Counted from the stretch's first letter, positions 9,697 to 19,355 are shown. The stretch: 48,941 nt of DNA from Henriciella aquimarina (GCF_002088975.1 NZ_NCST01000044.1:1-48941); one strand, 5' to 3'. Numbers and translations: made by a program. Notes: generated from the letters alone by a model not told the origin.

Positions 9697-9715
9697 GATG
9701 GGCGAGTGACCCATC
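9697..9715 (-). terminator. Possible weak terminator of the XRE-TPR gene
   Basis: GATGGG and CCCATC form a 6-bp stem with a 7-base loop downstream of the leftward XRE-TPR gene. On that strand it is followed by AGTTTTG, a short and interrupted T-run. On the plus strand a T5 run lies about 10 bases further. This is a weak call. Confidence 0.3.
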
Positions 9716-9758
9716 TCAAAAGTTTTTCGCTGCGCCTCTGAGAGACTCGTTCGATCCA

Positions 9759-11537
9759 CTACACATCCGACGACGGCACAGAATCCAGCTTTTGCTGCAT
9801 CGTTTTGGCGGCTCGGGAGCATGTTGCCAACTGTTCGGGATAGCCCTCAGTTTCAAAGACCCGCGCTGCCTTTTGAAAATGGGCGATGGCGGTTTCGCAA
9901 TCATGGCGAACGCTGGTTGTGCCATCGAGCTCTGAATGGGCGGCATAGATGGTTCCCAGATAGGTCTGGATCCTCGCCCACATCAGTGGATCACTGTCTT
10001 TGGAGAAGACTTTCAACGCTTCCTCATAGGAGCCGATGGCGCGCAATAGATACAATTCCGTCAATTCGTTCTGCAGCGCCATGGCGTGAGCCTGTAATAT
10101 CGCCGCCAATCCATATTGGGTGTGGCCGTACTGAAAGGGAAAGAAAGACAGCGGATAGACTTCGATAGCGGCGCAATAGGCAGCAATTGCTTGTATGCGC
10201 ATGAACGCCTTCTCATCAGCGTTCTCGTTGAGATCAGACAAGCTCGCCAAAACGTTGCCGGTATTGACGTGAGCCGCAGCCCAAATGTCGGGCTGATTGG
10301 CATGTGCGCTGAGTGCTGTCGCACGCCGAAATGATTCGAGTGCGGCGTTGAGCGCCTCGAGATCGTTGTTTTCGGATTTTGCGAGATGCGCCGTTCCGAG
10401 ATTGTTGCTGGCGTGGCATGCGAGTTCAGGGAAATCCTGTTCAAGCCCTTTTTGCGCCAACACTTTTTCAAATAACGCAATGGCCTCGTCAAAATAGATG
10501 ATCCCTGCCTCACTCCCGAGCTGTTTGCCCTTATCCATCAGGCAGTTGCCAAGATTGATCCGTGTTGTCGTGGCGAAAAAGGCATCTTCGCCGCGAACAA
10601 GAACAGCTTTGGCCTCGCGGTTCAAACGGATCGCGCGGTCGATGAGGTCGCTGGCTTTATCCCGGCTTTCCTTGATCGATTGGTTTCGGGTGATAAGTGC
10701 CGCTTTGTAATTGAATTGCGCCGCAGATTGTTCGTTTCCTTGGTCAAGCCTGATTTCTGTCGCCTTGGCGAGCAGGTCTAAAGCGACCTGGAAATGGCTG
10801 TCGAAAGAGCGGCGGCCCGCCTCATAGATTCGGTTGGCCACAACATCCAGAGTCATGACCGATTCATCCACATCGAAGGCACAAAAGAAATCTGCTGCGC
10901 CCGCATAGGCATCATAAGCGCCCAGGCGATCTCCACTGAGGAGTTTGACATCACCGCGCGCGATGCGAATGGCTGCGAGCTTGCGGATCTCGCTCAGCGT
11001 ATGTTCAGTCTGGCACAGTGCCTCGGCCTGTTCGAGATATCCATCAGCTGCCCCAAAGTCGCCTTGCTCCAGGGCGGCTGTGGCATTGTCTTTCAGCCTT
11101 GTTAGTTCGATTTCTGCACCTTCGAGCGTTTGGATGCGGTCTCGCAGTTCGCGCCAGTCTCTCGCCTTGGCCTTTAGAAACGCGTCGACCTCACCGAAAC
11201 TTGCATCTGGATTGTCATGTTCGAACTGATAGAGCAGGGCGTCGATCAGGTTGCTGGCATTTCGGTAGGCGTCTTCAAGGTCGGCATCCGGTTGAAAGTC
11301 ACTTGCACGCATGCACTGGGTGAGTTCCTCGTCACTGATTTTGAGAGCCACAATCAATGGATCGATAGTCTTGGGATGTGGGTTCGCGACCGTGCCGCTC
11401 TCGAGTTCGCTGATGCGACGGACCTTGCTCGGCGATTGGTAAGCGTCTTCAGACAATTGCAATTGCGTCAGACCAAGGATCGTTCGTTTTTGCTTAATCA
11501 GCGCGCCCAGTGCGGCGCCAAAGCTTTGTTTCTTCAT
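9759..11537 (-). CDS. XRE-family helix-turn-helix regulator with a long TPR-like domain
   Basis: The 592-residue protein starts with an XRE-type HTH (about residues 8-70: LGLTQLQLSEDAYQSPSKVR, then ISELESG). About 450 residues of helical pairs with TPR character follow (for example EQGDFGAADGYLEQAEALC and ALESFRRATALSAHA). HTH-TPR regulators in Gram-positive bacteria often sense short peptides; this is a structural analogy only. The ATG at 11537 (MKKQSF) is preferred over the open frame to 11612, which adds a Cys/Arg-rich stretch. It is divergent from a 40-residue hydrophobic peptide gene, and a perfect palindrome lies between them, suggesting autoregulation or control of the peptide. Confidence 0.8.
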   Translation of the reverse strand: MKKQSFGAALGALIKQKRTILGLTQLQLSEDAYQSPSKVRRISELESGTVANPHPKTIDPLIVALKISDEELTQCMRASDFQPDADLEDAYRNASNLIDALLYQFEHDNPDASFGEVDAFLKAKARDWRELRDRIQTLEGAEIELTRLKDNATAALEQGDFGAADGYLEQAEALCQTEHTLSEIRKLAAIRIARGDVKLLSGDRLGAYDAYAGAADFFCAFDVDESVMTLDVVANRIYEAGRRSFDSHFQVALDLLAKATEIRLDQGNEQSAAQFNYKAALITRNQSIKESRDKASDLIDRAIRLNREAKAVLVRGEDAFFATTTRINLGNCLMDKGKQLGSEAGIIYFDEAIALFEKVLAQKGLEQDFPELACHASNNLGTAHLAKSENNDLEALNAALESFRRATALSAHANQPDIWAAAHVNTGNVLASLSDLNENADEKAFMRIQAIAAYCAAIEVYPLSFFPFQYGHTQYGLAAILQAHAMALQNELTELYLLRAIGSYEEALKVFSKDSDPLMWARIQTYLGTIYAAHSELDGTTSVRHDCETAIAHFQKAARVFETEGYPEQLATCSRAAKTMQQKLDSVPSSDV

Positions 11538-11609
11538 AGGCGCATGTGCTCCGCATCTCTTCCGCAATTCATCCGCATATCTGGCACAACATATCACGCG
11601 ACGTTGTGA

Positions 11610-11624
11610 CATGGGCTGCCCATG
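11610..11624. promoter_or_regulatory. Perfect palindrome, candidate operator of the XRE-TPR regulator
   Basis: CATGGGC-T-GCCCATG is a perfect 7-bp inverted repeat around one base. It lies between the divergent XRE-TPR start (11537) and the small peptide start (11657), 32 bases before the latter. Size and place fit a dimeric XRE-type regulator binding site (inference). Confidence 0.55.
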
Positions 11625-11656
11625 AAGGGCGGCCCGATCAACGGAGCCTTCATGTC

Positions 11657-11779
11657 ATGCAGACCCTATCCATACCGAAATTCACCCTATTGATAAGCAT
11701 CGCCTTGCTCGCGGGATTAGATATCCAAACGATTTTGATCTTGCTGAGCGCGTTATACACTGTGATTGAAGAGCGTTAA
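11657..11779 (+). CDS. Small hydrophobic peptide (40 residues) divergent from the XRE-TPR regulator
   Basis: The peptide starts MQTLSIPKFTLLISIALLAG and ends LSALYTVIEER. It has one long or two short hydrophobic helices with a charged C-terminus, as expected of a small membrane protein. The ATG at 11657 has GGAG about 10 bases upstream. No family was recognised. Its position opposite an HTH-TPR regulator and next to a palindrome suggests it is the regulated gene, perhaps a signal peptide precursor, a small membrane effector or a toxin. It is convergent with the multicopper oxidase gene, whose stop is 21 bases away. The coding status is likely but not certain. Confidence 0.5.
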   Translation: MQTLSIPKFTLLISIALLAGLDIQTILILLSALYTVIEER

Positions 11780-11800
11780 TTAGTGAGGCCCAAAGCATCG

Positions 11801-13303
11801 TCAGGCTTCCACGGTGAATTGACCCATCATACCAGCATCCTCATGTTCGAGAATATGGCAGTGATACATGTAAGGCGTGTTTGGGTCGCTATAGTCGGAA
11901 AATGCGAGCAGAAGTCGAACCGTTTCGCCAGGTGAGACAAGAACGGTATCCTTCAACCCGCTTTCGGCCGCCGACGGTGGACGACCGTTTCGGTCAAGTA
12001 TCCTGAATTGTACATCATGGATGTGGAATGGGTGTGCCATCGTCGAGGTGTTCTCAATGTGCCAGATTTCGCTGGTGTCCAGTTTTACCCGTTCATCAAT
12101 CCGGGTCATATCCATTGTCTTACCATTGATCGTAAAACCTCCTCCCATCATCCCCATCGGCATGTTCATGACAAATCTGCGCGTTCGAACCGCGGTGGCT
12201 GGATTGGGTCTAGGCAATTGTAGCAGTTTCCCCGGCACCGGCTCGGCTGATCGCCGCGTAGGCGCTGGCAGCAGCGATAGAACCGGCAACTCTGGACCCG
12301 ACCCTCGCATTTGGCGGTTGCCCATCCGGCCTCTCATCATGCGCCCGCCCATCATCGAATTCTGGACTGGATGGGCGACAAGCTGAGCGGGCTGACCGTT
12401 GCTGAGGTCAACGAGAATCTCTGCACGCTCACCAGGAGAGAGGATAATATCTGTCAGAGGCACCGGTGCCGCTAGCAGACCGCCATCGCTGGCAATTTGG
12501 CGCATGCTGCGACCATCATTGAATGAAAATCTGTAGATGCGGGCGTTCGATCCGTTCAGGAGGCGCAGCCGAAGCAGGTCGGTTGTATATTCAAATACAG
12601 GGTCGATCACGCCATTCACGAGAAGCGTATCTCCGAGCATACCCATCATCAAAGTATGCATCGAGGTGCCATAAATAAGCTGACCATCACGCTGGAAGGC
12701 GCGATCTTGAACAATCAAAGGCAGGTCGGTTACGCCATACTCGCTTGGCAAATCCAGTGCGTCGCTTTCTTCTTCGCGAACATAGATCGGTCCGGCCAGC
12801 CCGCGATAGACTTGCGGGCCTGAGCGTTTATGCGCGTGCGAATGGTACCAGTAGAGTCCACCTCTCTGGCGAACGACGAACTGAGCTGACCAAGTTTCGC
12901 CGGGGGCAATTGCCTGATGCGGATTGCCGTCGAACCTCGCTGGCAAGTGAAAGCCATGCCAATGAAGTGTCGCCGTTTCATCGAGCGCGTTGTGGACATT
13001 TAGTTTGACGCTTTCACCCGACTGCATCTCAAGCAATGAGCCAAGATACGGTTGATTGATCCCGATTGTCTCGGTTTGCAAACCTTCCAAGAAATTCGAG
13101 GTGCCCGTCTGAAGCTGGAGATCATAAACTGTTTCAGCCCCCTTCCGCGTTCCTTTAAGTATTTCAGGCAGTTTGAAGGAGGATTGGACCGATGATGCTG
13201 AGGGCCCCGCATGGCTTCTCAAGTTAGATAGCAGGGATAGGCCGCCGACGGTTGCAACCGCTGCACCACCGAGTCCCCAGAGTGTTTGTCTTCTTGTCGG
13301 CAT
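11801..13303 (-). CDS. CueO-like multicopper oxidase, Tat-exported
   Basis: This periplasmic oxidase of about 500 residues probably converts Cu+ to Cu2+. It starts MPTRRQTLWGLGGAA, a Tat-type signal with twin arginines. All four copper-binding motifs are visible: HWHGFH, WYHSHAH, HPFHIH and HCHILEHEDAGM, the last two supplying the type 1 and trinuclear ligands. A Met-rich stretch (MMGGRMMRGRMGNRQMRG) resembles the Met-rich substrate region of CueO. The ATG at 13303 has GAGAGG about 10 bases upstream; the frame stays open to 13426, but that extension would bury the Tat signal. It is separate from the copper operons further right. Confidence 0.92.
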   Translation of the reverse strand: MPTRRQTLWGLGGAAVATVGGLSLLSNLRSHAGPSASSVQSSFKLPEILKGTRKGAETVYDLQLQTGTSNFLEGLQTETIGINQPYLGSLLEMQSGESVKLNVHNALDETATLHWHGFHLPARFDGNPHQAIAPGETWSAQFVVRQRGGLYWYHSHAHKRSGPQVYRGLAGPIYVREEESDALDLPSEYGVTDLPLIVQDRAFQRDGQLIYGTSMHTLMMGMLGDTLLVNGVIDPVFEYTTDLLRLRLLNGSNARIYRFSFNDGRSMRQIASDGGLLAAPVPLTDIILSPGERAEILVDLSNGQPAQLVAHPVQNSMMGGRMMRGRMGNRQMRGSGPELPVLSLLPAPTRRSAEPVPGKLLQLPRPNPATAVRTRRFVMNMPMGMMGGGFTINGKTMDMTRIDERVKLDTSEIWHIENTSTMAHPFHIHDVQFRILDRNGRPPSAAESGLKDTVLVSPGETVRLLLAFSDYSDPNTPYMYHCHILEHEDAGMMGQFTVEA

Positions 13304-13533
13304 GAGTATTGGTCCTCTCAGACAAGGAGCAAACTGATATACGGTGTCGGCCTTGTGGACGCGATCGGAAATTCTGGAGCGCTCCAAAAACCAGTTCTTT
13401 AGCTTCTGATTTGTATTACGCGACATCTCGCGCGCCCCCTCGGAAAACGATTTGTGATGCGTTTCTGTTTCGCGAATGAGCGCTTCAAAATCCCCGGCCG
13501 ATATTGGAGGGACCAGCGGTTATCTCTAAGACC

Positions 13534-14226
13534 TCATACGGCCTCGAATGAACCTTCTAAGCGGCGTTGCGGCGCGCCATCGCCCTTGAACATCATCCAG
13601 ACGAGATAGAATGACATTAAAGCACCGCCGAAACAAAAGACTGACACATAGGCGTATGCAAAGAAGGTATAGGTGGTGATGAGCACACCCAGCGCCAGCA
13701 GGCCAAAGATGCGCACACCGCGCACGGATGATAGCAACAACGGCAAGATCACGACCGATATATAGATTGCATAAGTGACTTCTCGGCGGCCAACAAAGTC
13801 CAGCAGCTCAGTACCTTCATAGATGATCACGTGCGAGAGGAAGCGCGTGTTGAGCCAATCCGCATGCGCGAAGTAAGGCACATATTGCAAGGCGCCGAGC
13901 ATCGCGCCGACAATCACGAATATGAGGAAGTAGGGCTTTCGCTTCGCCGGCTCCAAGGCGAAAGTCGAGACCGGGATCCAGACAGGCCATGCGAGCCAGG
14001 AAAAGAACATATAACTGAGTGAAGCGGTGGCAATGAGCTCGGTATTCTGGCCGGCGCCGGCAACCCAGACAACGCCTTCAGCAAGCTGTTGCAGTCCGAA
14101 CAGGAGTGGCAGGGTTGCCAGTGGCAAATAACGCCGGTCGCCCCGCCAGGCCTGGCGCATGCTAAGCGCGCCTGCCGGGATAAGCCCTGCGGCGGCGATG
14201 AAACTGACTTCTGCTGATAGGCACAT
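13534..14226 (-). CDS. DUF6629-like seven-helix membrane protein
   Basis: The 230-residue protein begins MCLSAEVSFIAAAGLIPAG, the conserved start of DUF6629 proteins as recalled, and has about seven hydrophobic helices. Its function is unknown. It follows the second ABC permease gene by 32 bases and has its own AGAGGA ribosome-binding site, so it is probably the last gene of the exporter operon. Confidence 0.75.
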   Translation of the reverse strand: MCLSAEVSFIAAAGLIPAGALSMRQAWRGDRRYLPLATLPLLFGLQQLAEGVVWVAGAGQNTELIATASLSYMFFSWLAWPVWIPVSTFALEPAKRKPYFLIFVIVGAMLGALQYVPYFAHADWLNTRFLSHVIIYEGTELLDFVGRREVTYAIYISVVILPLLLSSVRGVRIFGLLALGVLITTYTFFAYAYVSVFCFGGALMSFYLVWMMFKGDGAPQRRLEGSFEAV

Positions 14227-14258
14227 ATTTTTGGTCCTCTTGATTGCTTAATTTTGGG

Positions 14259-15365
14259 TCAGGACACGCGCCTGCGAAACAGCCAGGCGCCTGCGGTAAG
14301 GGTCACGACAGCGATAACCGCCATGGGCCAGGTATGGTGGAAGAAGAGTTCAGCTGGCGCGTCCTTCATATAGACGGCCTTGCTGATCACGATGAAATGC
14401 ATGATCGGATTGGACTCGTTCAAAGCTTGGAGCCAATCGGGCATATTGGCGACCGGGGTTGCATACCCTGACAATAGGACAGCTGGCATCATGTAGATGA
14501 AAAGACCGATGATCGCCTGTTGCTGTGTTGCTGCGAGCGAAGAGATAAACAGACCAATCCCGATGATCGCGGCGAGATAGATGATCATACTGGCATAAAG
14601 CAGAAGCAGAGACCCGCGCAGGGGAACATCCAGAACCAGCCAGCCAAGGATCAGCATTGCTGTCGCGCTTGCCAGGGCGATCATCAGAGCCGGCACCGCC
14701 TTGCCGATCAGAATCTCTGTTGGCCTGAGCGGCGACACAAGCAGCTGCTCGAATGTACCAAGTTCGCGCTCGCGTGCGATGGACAGGGCCGAGACCATGA
14801 ACCCGACAATCGCGGTCAGGACGGCAAACAGCGCTGGTACGGCTGACCAAAGCGGATCGAGATTTGGATTGTACCAAACACGGGTCACGACCTTGGTGAG
14901 GGTCGGCACACCGAGCGCGGTCGCTTGATCTTCGTTGAAATCCTGGACGATCCGCCCAGAATAACCTGCAAGGATTTGGGCGGCGTTGGAGGCGCGGCCA
15001 TCCAGAATGAGCTGTACGTTCGCTGGTTCACCGCGCTCCAATTGCCGGGAAAAGTCCGGACCGATCCTCAAGACCAAATCGACCGAACGAGAATCAATTG
15101 CCGCGGCGATATCGGCGTCGCGACGCAGATAGAGAATTTCTTCAAACGTCGGTGAACCCTCGAATCTGCTGATCAGTTCTCGCGCCTCGACGCCGCGATC
15201 CTGGGTGTACACGCCGAGCGTGACGCTGGAGATTTCCTGGGTGATGGCGAAGGCGTAAATCACCAGAAGGAAAGGCGGCGAAAACAGCACGACCCAGCGA
15301 GTTTGCGGGTCGCGGGCGCTGGCGAGAAGCTCCTTGATAATGAGAGACCAGATGCGTTGAAACAT
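14259..15365 (-). CDS. ABC-2 type exporter permease (YhhJ/YbhR-like), second subunit
   Basis: The 368-residue inner-membrane protein has an N-terminal helix after IIKELLASARDPQTRWV, a large periplasmic domain (about 45-170) and five C-terminal helices with the ABC-2 motif REREREL-like SIARERELGTFEQLLVSPLRP. With the preceding permease it forms the membrane channel for the fused ATPase. It starts 5 bases after the first permease gene. The substrate is unknown; related systems export drugs or cations. Confidence 0.9.
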   Translation of the reverse strand: MFQRIWSLIIKELLASARDPQTRWVVLFSPPFLLVIYAFAITQEISSVTLGVYTQDRGVEARELISRFEGSPTFEEILYLRRDADIAAAIDSRSVDLVLRIGPDFSRQLERGEPANVQLILDGRASNAAQILAGYSGRIVQDFNEDQATALGVPTLTKVVTRVWYNPNLDPLWSAVPALFAVLTAIVGFMVSALSIARERELGTFEQLLVSPLRPTEILIGKAVPALMIALASATAMLILGWLVLDVPLRGSLLLLYASMIIYLAAIIGIGLFISSLAATQQQAIIGLFIYMMPAVLLSGYATPVANMPDWLQALNESNPIMHFIVISKAVYMKDAPAELFFHHTWPMAVIAVVTLTAGAWLFRRRVS

Positions 15366-15369
15366 GCCG

Positions 15370-16512
15370 CTATTCCAGACGCGTGCGCGTGGTCAGCGCC
15401 GTGAGAGCGAAGATGATGAGCGCAAACACGCCGAGCCCAATCAGATCCGGAACGATAACGCTCCAGACGTCGCCTGCGAGAAACTCAGTTTGCAAGGTCG
15501 AGACATAGTATCGGGCGGGGACGCCATAGCTGATCAGGCGCAATGCGAGCGGCATGCTGTCAATTTCGAATACGAAGTTCGAAAAATAGAAAGCCGGTAG
15601 GAAGGCGGTTAAAACTGAGGTTTGCGCGGCGACCAGTTGGTTGCGGGTCAAGGTAGAGATCAGAAGGCCCTGACCGAGCGAGCACAGCATGAAGAGCGAT
15701 GAGGACAGAATGAGCACGGCGAGCGAACCCCGAAACGGCACGCCGAACAAAAGCACGGCTGTGATGACCGCGAGCGCCATGGAGCCCAGCCCGAGCAGGA
15801 AGTATGGCACCAGTTTGCCAATCAGCAGCTCCAAGATACCAACCGGCGTCGCGAGCAATGCCTCCATCGTGCCACGCTCCCATTCGCGTGCGACGACCAG
15901 GGCGGTGAGGAGCGCGCCAATCGTTGTCAGAATGATCGCAATCGATCCTGGCACGAGATAGTTTCGGCTCGAAATCTCCGGATTGAACCAGACTTGCGGT
16001 TCCAGCTGCACACTTGGCGCCAGGGCCGGTCGTCCACGGCTGATCCATTCCTGTTCCAGCCAGTTGGCCCATAGGAGCTCGACATAACCACTGACCAGAT
16101 ATGCCGTGTTCGGATCACCGCCGTCCACGATAACCTGAATAGGCGCGCCTTCGGCCCGAAACGCTTTCTCCGCGAAATCAGCTTGCAGTACGATTAACCC
16201 ATCCAATTCGCCAAGTGTCAGCGCGCGCTCGAACAGGCGACGATCCGGGCCCGTTTCGACCTCGAACAGGGTTGAGTTTTCAAGCGAGGCTTGGAAGCTC
16301 GCAGTTTCCGATGACTGCTGCTCAACCACCAATGCGACATCAAGTTGGCGTGGATCAAAGGTTACGCCATAGCCGAACAGGAAGAGAAGCAAGAGCGGCA
16401 TCACGCCCGCGATCAAGACGGAACTCGGGTCGCGCAGAACCTGGCGCGACTCCTTTACGATCAGGCCGGTCAGACGTCGCCACCGCAGCGCAAGGGGTTC
16501 GCGGTCCTTCAT
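15370..16512 (-). CDS. ABC-2 type exporter permease (YhhJ/YbhS-like), first subunit
   Basis: The 380-residue permease has the same layout as its downstream partner: an N-terminal helix after LIVKESRQVLRDPSSVLIAG, a periplasmic domain, and C-terminal helices with VVAREWERGTMEALLATPVG, the ABC-2 coupling region. Its ATG overlaps the stop of the ATPase gene by four bases, showing translational coupling. The two permeases are paralogs that probably form a heterodimer. Confidence 0.91.
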   Translation of the reverse strand: MKDREPLALRWRRLTGLIVKESRQVLRDPSSVLIAGVMPLLLLFLFGYGVTFDPRQLDVALVVEQQSSETASFQASLENSTLFEVETGPDRRLFERALTLGELDGLIVLQADFAEKAFRAEGAPIQVIVDGGDPNTAYLVSGYVELLWANWLEQEWISRGRPALAPSVQLEPQVWFNPEISSRNYLVPGSIAIILTTIGALLTALVVAREWERGTMEALLATPVGILELLIGKLVPYFLLGLGSMALAVITAVLLFGVPFRGSLAVLILSSSLFMLCSLGQGLLISTLTRNQLVAAQTSVLTAFLPAFYFSNFVFEIDSMPLALRLISYGVPARYYVSTLQTEFLAGDVWSVIVPDLIGLGVFALIIFALTALTTRTRLE

Positions 16513-18248
16513 CCCGCCTCGCGCTCTCGATCACTCTGCTCAACCAGCGCAATGAACGCGTCCTCAAGCGTTGGGTCCATCATGCCGCTTGCGCGGGCGC
16601 GGTCTTTCAACTCATCAGGTGAGCCACTGGCGATCATCTTGCTGCGATAAATAAGCGCCATCCGATCGCAATATTCCGCCTCATCCAGGAAGTGCGTTGT
16701 CACCATGATCGTGACGCCATTGGCGACCATCGCATTGATATGGGTCCAGAACTCTCGCCGGGTGCGTGGATCAACACCGGATGTCGGCTCATCAAGGAAA
16801 AGGACATCCGGTTCGTGCATAACCGCGCAGGCGAGCGCCAGGCGTTGTTTATAGCCAAGCGGCAGCCCCATGGCGTTGACATCCAGCCTGTCAGCAAACC
16901 CGAACGTCTCAATCATTTGAGAGATGGCGTCTTTGCGGGATTTGCCTGTCAGGCCATAAACACCAGCAAAAAAATCGAGGTTCTGCTGAACGCTAAGATC
17001 GCCATAGAGCGAGAATTTTTGAGCCATATAGCCGATCCGGCCGCGCGCCTTGCTTGGGGCGTTTTGCAAATCAAGGCCAACCACACGGGCCGAGCCCTCG
17101 CTCGGCTGGAGCAAACCGCACAGCATTTTGAACGTGGTCGACTTGCCAGCGCCATTGGGTCCAATCAGGCCAAAGATTTCACCGCGCCCCACTTCGAAGC
17201 TGATATTATCAGCAGCTGTGAAATCCCCGAACCGCCGCGTTAGCGCACGCGCCTCGACCACCTGATTCATAGTATGTTCGGCGCTATCCTCTCGATTGGC
17301 AAAAGGTGAGGTCGCGCGAAATCCACCGCCGATCAGATCCATGAAGGCATCTTCAAACCGCGGCGGGATTTGCGAGATTTCAGCTGCTAGGCCCGCGTTC
17401 AGCGGCGCGAGATTTGGCGGATCGGCACCTTCGGCCATGACCAGACGCACGCGGCTTCCCTGGATAACGCCGTCAATCACGGTTGCCAGCTTTGTTGCTT
17501 CGCTTAGGACTTCGCGGCGATCGGTGTCGATATGCCGGATCTGGTAGGTGCGACCGGCGACCCGGTCTGTGAGGTCTTGCGGCGAGCCTGCATAAAGCAA
17601 GGCGCCTTCATTCAGGAGCAGCACGCGGGCGCATTGTTCAGCTTCATCTAAATAGGCCGTGCTCCAGACGACGCCAATCCCCTGATCGACCAGTTCATAG
17701 ACCATGCGCCAAAGCTCTCGCCGGGAGATCGGATCGACGCCAACGCTTGGTTCGTCAAGCAACAGCAAGTCGGGTTTCTTGATGAGGGCGCAGGCAAGGC
17801 CAAGCTTTTGCTTCATACCGCCGGAAAGCGCTCCAGCCAGCCGGTTTGTAAAAGGTGCGAGGCCTGTAAATCCCAAAAGCCGCTCGAAGGCCTCTTCGCG
17901 GTCTGACCCTAGAACTGACCGCAGATCAGCGTACAGCGTCAGGTTTTCCTGGACGCTCAGATCTTCGTAGAGCCCAAACCGCTGGGGCATATAGGACACA
18001 ATCCGGTGAACCGCTCCGCTATCCGTGACAGGATCCAGACCGTTGACAGTGATCTTACCGGTTGAGGGAACCAGTAAGCCTGCGATCAGACGCAGCAATG
18101 TGGTTTTTCCAGCCCCATCGGGACCAACCAGACCAGTGACTTCCCCTGCATTGACATGGGCCGTAACAGAATCGAGCGCCGCAAGGGCACCCTTATCAAA
18201 GCGCTTGCTGAGTTGATCTATCTGGATCAGCGGGCCCGGCACGCTCAA
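16509..18248 (-). CDS. Fused double ABC ATPase (YbhF/RbbA-like)
   Basis: This 579-residue cytoplasmic protein carries two complete ABC domains. In domain 1, Walker A is GPDGAGKT at 42-49, the signature LSGGMKQ starts at 141 and Walker B LLLLDEP is near 161. In domain 2, Walker A is GPNGAGKST at 363-371, followed by a degenerate signature LPLGYKQ and Walker B VLFLDEP. The non-canonical second signature is typical of this family. It couples to the HlyD adaptor gene upstream and the permease downstream by four-base overlaps. Confidence 0.93.
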   Translation of the reverse strand: MSVPGPLIQIDQLSKRFDKGALAALDSVTAHVNAGEVTGLVGPDGAGKTTLLRLIAGLLVPSTGKITVNGLDPVTDSGAVHRIVSYMPQRFGLYEDLSVQENLTLYADLRSVLGSDREEAFERLLGFTGLAPFTNRLAGALSGGMKQKLGLACALIKKPDLLLLDEPSVGVDPISRRELWRMVYELVDQGIGVVWSTAYLDEAEQCARVLLLNEGALLYAGSPQDLTDRVAGRTYQIRHIDTDRREVLSEATKLATVIDGVIQGSRVRLVMAEGADPPNLAPLNAGLAAEISQIPPRFEDAFMDLIGGGFRATSPFANREDSAEHTMNQVVEARALTRRFGDFTAADNISFEVGRGEIFGLIGPNGAGKSTTFKMLCGLLQPSEGSARVVGLDLQNAPSKARGRIGYMAQKFSLYGDLSVQQNLDFFAGVYGLTGKSRKDAISQMIETFGFADRLDVNAMGLPLGYKQRLALACAVMHEPDVLFLDEPTSGVDPRTRREFWTHINAMVANGVTIMVTTHFLDEAEYCDRMALIYRSKMIASGSPDELKDRARASGMMDPTLEDAFIALVEQSDREREAG

Positions 18249-19246
18249 ACATCCCGGTCGGGGCTGAGCATGACTGTAACCGGCATGCCTTGTTTCAGGC
18301 GGTGTTCTGGATCTTCAACGATGATGCGCACGCGGTAGACAAGGCTGGTTCGCAATGACCGGGTTTCGACCGTCTTTGGCGTGAACTCGGCGACCGGCGA
18401 AATGAACCCGATTTGGCCTGTGTAGACGCGTCCGGAGTCGGTGCGCACCTCAGCGTCCATACCGGCCTGGATCAAATCAAGATCTGGCTCTTCAATATAG
18501 GCGCGCACCCAGACCGGCGAGGTCAAGGTTAAGGTATAAATGGTTTCCCCTGCGCCGATGATTGCGCCCGGCTCGCGAACACGTGTCAAAATGATGCCTT
18601 CATTTGGGGCGGTCAGCATCGTATCGGCGACGCGTTGCTCAGCCAGGGCGCGAGCGGCTTGTTCGGCGGCCAGCACCGAACGCGCCTGATCGATATCCTC
18701 AGAGCGCGGTCCAATGCGCGCCAACTCCAAGCTTTTTGCGGCGGCGTCACGCTGCGCAATGGCCGCGCCATGCCGCGCTTCGGCTTCCTCATGTGCCTGG
18801 TGTGAGGCGATATCTCGCTCGGCAAGAAACTCCTGTCGCGACAGGGTGGTTTCAGCGACGGTCAGAGCCGCTTCTGCTTCGGCGAGCTGCGCTTCAGCTT
18901 GCGCGATTTCCTGGGGTCGGGAGCCGGCGAGCAAAACGTTGAGCGCAGCTTGAGACCGCGCAACCCGCGCTTGCGCGAGTTTCACCTCATTTTCATAGTC
19001 AATCGGCTCGAGTTTTGCGACAACTGCACCCGCAGCGACCTTGTCGCCCTCATCGACCATCATTTCGGCGAGGCGCCCGGGAACTTTGAAACCCAGATTG
19101 ACCTGGCGCACATCGACATTTCCGAACACTTCGATATGGCCGCGCTCTTCATGGGGGTTGCGTAGCTGTGTCCAGCCGACAATCGCGGCAGCGAGGAAGA
19201 CGATGGCGATGCCGATCAGACCATAGCGTTTTACCATATTGGTCAT
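18245..19246 (-). CDS. HlyD-family membrane fusion adaptor of the ABC exporter
   Basis: The protein of about 333 residues has one N-terminal membrane anchor (GLIGIAIVFLAAAIVGW), a lipoyl-like half (GFKVPGRLAEMMVDEGDKVAAG), a long Ala/Glu/Gln-rich coiled coil (about 75-200) and a beta-barrel with LTSPVWVRAYIEE. It should link the inner-membrane permease to an outer-membrane channel, which is not encoded here. The ATG at 19246 (MTNMVKRYG) has a G-rich ribosome site; an ATG at 19258 is also in frame. It is the first gene of the five-gene exporter operon. Confidence 0.92.
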   Translation of the reverse strand: MTNMVKRYGLIGIAIVFLAAAIVGWTQLRNPHEERGHIEVFGNVDVRQVNLGFKVPGRLAEMMVDEGDKVAAGAVVAKLEPIDYENEVKLAQARVARSQAALNVLLAGSRPQEIAQAEAQLAEAEAALTVAETTLSRQEFLAERDIASHQAHEEAEARHGAAIAQRDAAAKSLELARIGPRSEDIDQARSVLAAEQAARALAEQRVADTMLTAPNEGIILTRVREPGAIIGAGETIYTLTLTSPVWVRAYIEEPDLDLIQAGMDAEVRTDSGRVYTGQIGFISPVAEFTPKTVETRSLRTSLVYRVRIIVEDPEHRLKQGMPVTVMLSPDRDV

Positions 19247-19355
19247 TTGTGCCCCCATTCCTCAATAATACGCGTGGCCGAGTTCCTTCCCTTATAGGCG
19301 CAGGCGCGCGCCAAACATTTCAGGTGTAACTGTATTGAAGCGCGTGTGGGGGGTC

